Of a stretch of 64,000 nucleotides of DNA, positions 62,467-64,000 are shown piece after piece. The DNA lies in assembly GCA_037013685.1 (NCBI GenBank), contig CM072886.1, positions 86,062,922 to 86,126,921 of the forward strand, read 5' to 3'. The number at the start of each line of letters is the position of its first letter. Within the stretch, counting starts at the first letter, position 1. The position numbers and the translations under genes are program-made. The DNA is from Acridotheres tristis (Eukaryota > Chordata > Aves > Passeriformes > Sturnidae). The notes under the pieces are model-generated. The model did not search any database, was not told the origin of the DNA, and saw nothing but the letters and a program-made list of their open reading frames with translations.

Positions 62467-64000
62467 ACCCAAAACAATAATAAAAGGGAATATCTGTATC
62501 TGTATGAAAAGCCTTACCTAAGCTAGCATTTGGCTTTACTGAGCCTGAAAAAATAATGTGTATAGTCAGAGAAATGCCTCCAGCAGACATGAGATACCTT
62601 CTAGAAGCTGTGGAAATGCTGTGGCTCTTCAGAAAATGGCCATAGTCTTGGAAGTGCTGGGCACTTATATAAATGAAAGGCTACTGCTAGTTTTTGGGGT
62701 TTTTTTTCAATTCACCATATCTGTATTTCTGATGCACCATTTAAAACACTGAACGCGTTTATGCACAACGTTGTCTATTTGTATGGCCGCAGTGACACAG
62801 TGTGACTTGTTCATCCCTCATACCCAAACTTTTAGGGATTAAATCTACTAATTCTGGGAGGTTTTACTGCAAGACATGTAGTTGTAGTTTTTCCTTAAAT
62901 CTATAGTTCTTGTGAGAAGCCAATAGAGGAAACTTGATAGTCTTCGCAATTGCAGAGGAAAGTGTGAAAATATGGCTTTGCTGCATTTTGCTGCATTTAA
63001 AACTTCCTAGTTTATGATTAGACAGTTTGTATTTGGCTATTGATTATTGTCCTGTTTGGAGCTGATGATGGAAATGAGGTCCCCGACTTTGAGATAAGCA
63101 ATGACAGCTACAGTAACCTGAGATGTTTGGTACTCAGAACATGAGAAGTGAATAACCTTTGGTGGCTGTCAGTACTCACCCATCTTTCCATGTTTTCCAA
63201 GGCATGACTTCTTACAAAGCAGATGGAAAAAGATACTCATGAGTCCTTCCACCTTTGGGGAACAGCAGCTTTTCTGTCCACAAATGGAATTTTCGGGCCT
63301 GACCTAATGAGATGTGGGGAAAGAGAGACTTCACAGAGACTATGAATTGCTTGGGTGTATGTGAAAGATGTGAGACTAAATAGAAGATTGGCTTAGATCT
63401 TGATTTATAAAAATGTGCTCTGCTGTACTTTAATATGTCTCTAAAATACATTCCTCGGGTATTTTATTCAGCAGGACTTCCTGCTGTTGAAAGATATTTA
63501 AATGATAAAAGACCCAGACAAATTTCAACAACTGAAAAAAACCAGCATAAGTATGCTAGTTTCATTTTCAACCCATCAATATGAATTTTCTGTACATGAG
63601 ATGCTTTTTTGCTTTTTATAAGGGTGGTAACAAGCAACCTCCTACAGGCCTTGATCACATTAACATCAAACAATCATACAGCTACTGGGGGAAAAGAAGG
63701 TGCAGCTGTGGGTGAGTAGTGCCTTTCACATCTTGTTTTTTTAAGAGGCAGACTCCATGTCAGAAACAGCACAAACAACAACAAAAAGGGGACTCTCAGC
63801 TGTGACAAGGCTTAGGTGAACTGACTGGCTGCAGATGGCCTTATAAATAAATTTAAAGAAAAAATGATAAAAGCATGTTCATATATCCTTTCTGTATTGA
63901 GATACATACTTGAATGGGTCATGCCATCTTTATTAATTTTAGTTTCCCAGACACAGTAGGTGGCTGAAACTCCCTTGTGATATGACTGGTAATTTTTAAT

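Larger units (their letters stand above)
59910..64000. other. Unrecognised AT-rich non-coding DNA
   Basis: No gene recognised; open frames are at most 95 codons. The stretch contains a 21-bp tandem duplication (60123-60164) and a CAAA repeat (62436-62466). A small TTTGCTGCAT duplication lies near 62982-63000. Nothing else stands out. Confidence 0.6.

Overview
The window looks like nuclear, non-coding DNA from a songbird-type (passerine) bird. It is visibly AT-rich. It holds several truncated CR1 LINEs of the kind that dominate bird genomes. It also holds a SINE with a 74-nt tRNA-Ile-like head joined to a CR1-type 3' tail, which is the structure of TguSINE1, a family known from passerines (Eupasseres). 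I see no bacterial gene structure, no operons and no CRISPR array. I found no protein-coding exon I would defend: the open frames are short and dispersed, the longest is 172 codons, and none has a recognisable domain outside the CR1 remnants. The region is best read as a gene desert or the inside of a very long intron.

Layout. From 1 to 14.4 kb is unrecognised AT-rich DNA with two strong short hairpins (about 5.45 and 10.0 kb) and possible regulatory blocks. From 14.4 to 22.7 kb is a repeat-rich stretch with four CR1 copies, all on the minus strand. One of these (17.4-18.1 kb) is split by the tRNA-Ile SINE. Another (21.95-22.7 kb) is split by a 303-bp solo LTR with a perfect 6-bp target-site duplication. 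From 22.7 to 34.7 kb is unrecognised DNA. A plus-strand CR1 lies at 34.7-35.3 kb. From 35.3 to 48.3 kb is unrecognised DNA with a long purine tract at 41.5 kb.

From 48.3 to 52.7 kb two LTRs of one family lie in opposite orientation about 2.9 kb apart. Both show the ends TGATGCC...GGCATCA, degraded at one end of the second copy. The second copy sits inside a plus-strand CR1. A further plus-strand CR1 at 59.2-59.9 kb keeps the C-terminal part of the reverse-transcriptase ORF with frameshifts. The rest, to 64 kb, is unrecognised.

The parts do not work together as a gene system. What the sequence records is a layered history: old CR1 copies first, then a SINE and two LTRs landing inside them. 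The most useful observations are these nested insertions, the inverted LTR pair, the palindromes and a few motif clusters that may mark conserved regulatory elements. All repeat-family calls rest on my own recognition of consensus features and were not checked by a database search.
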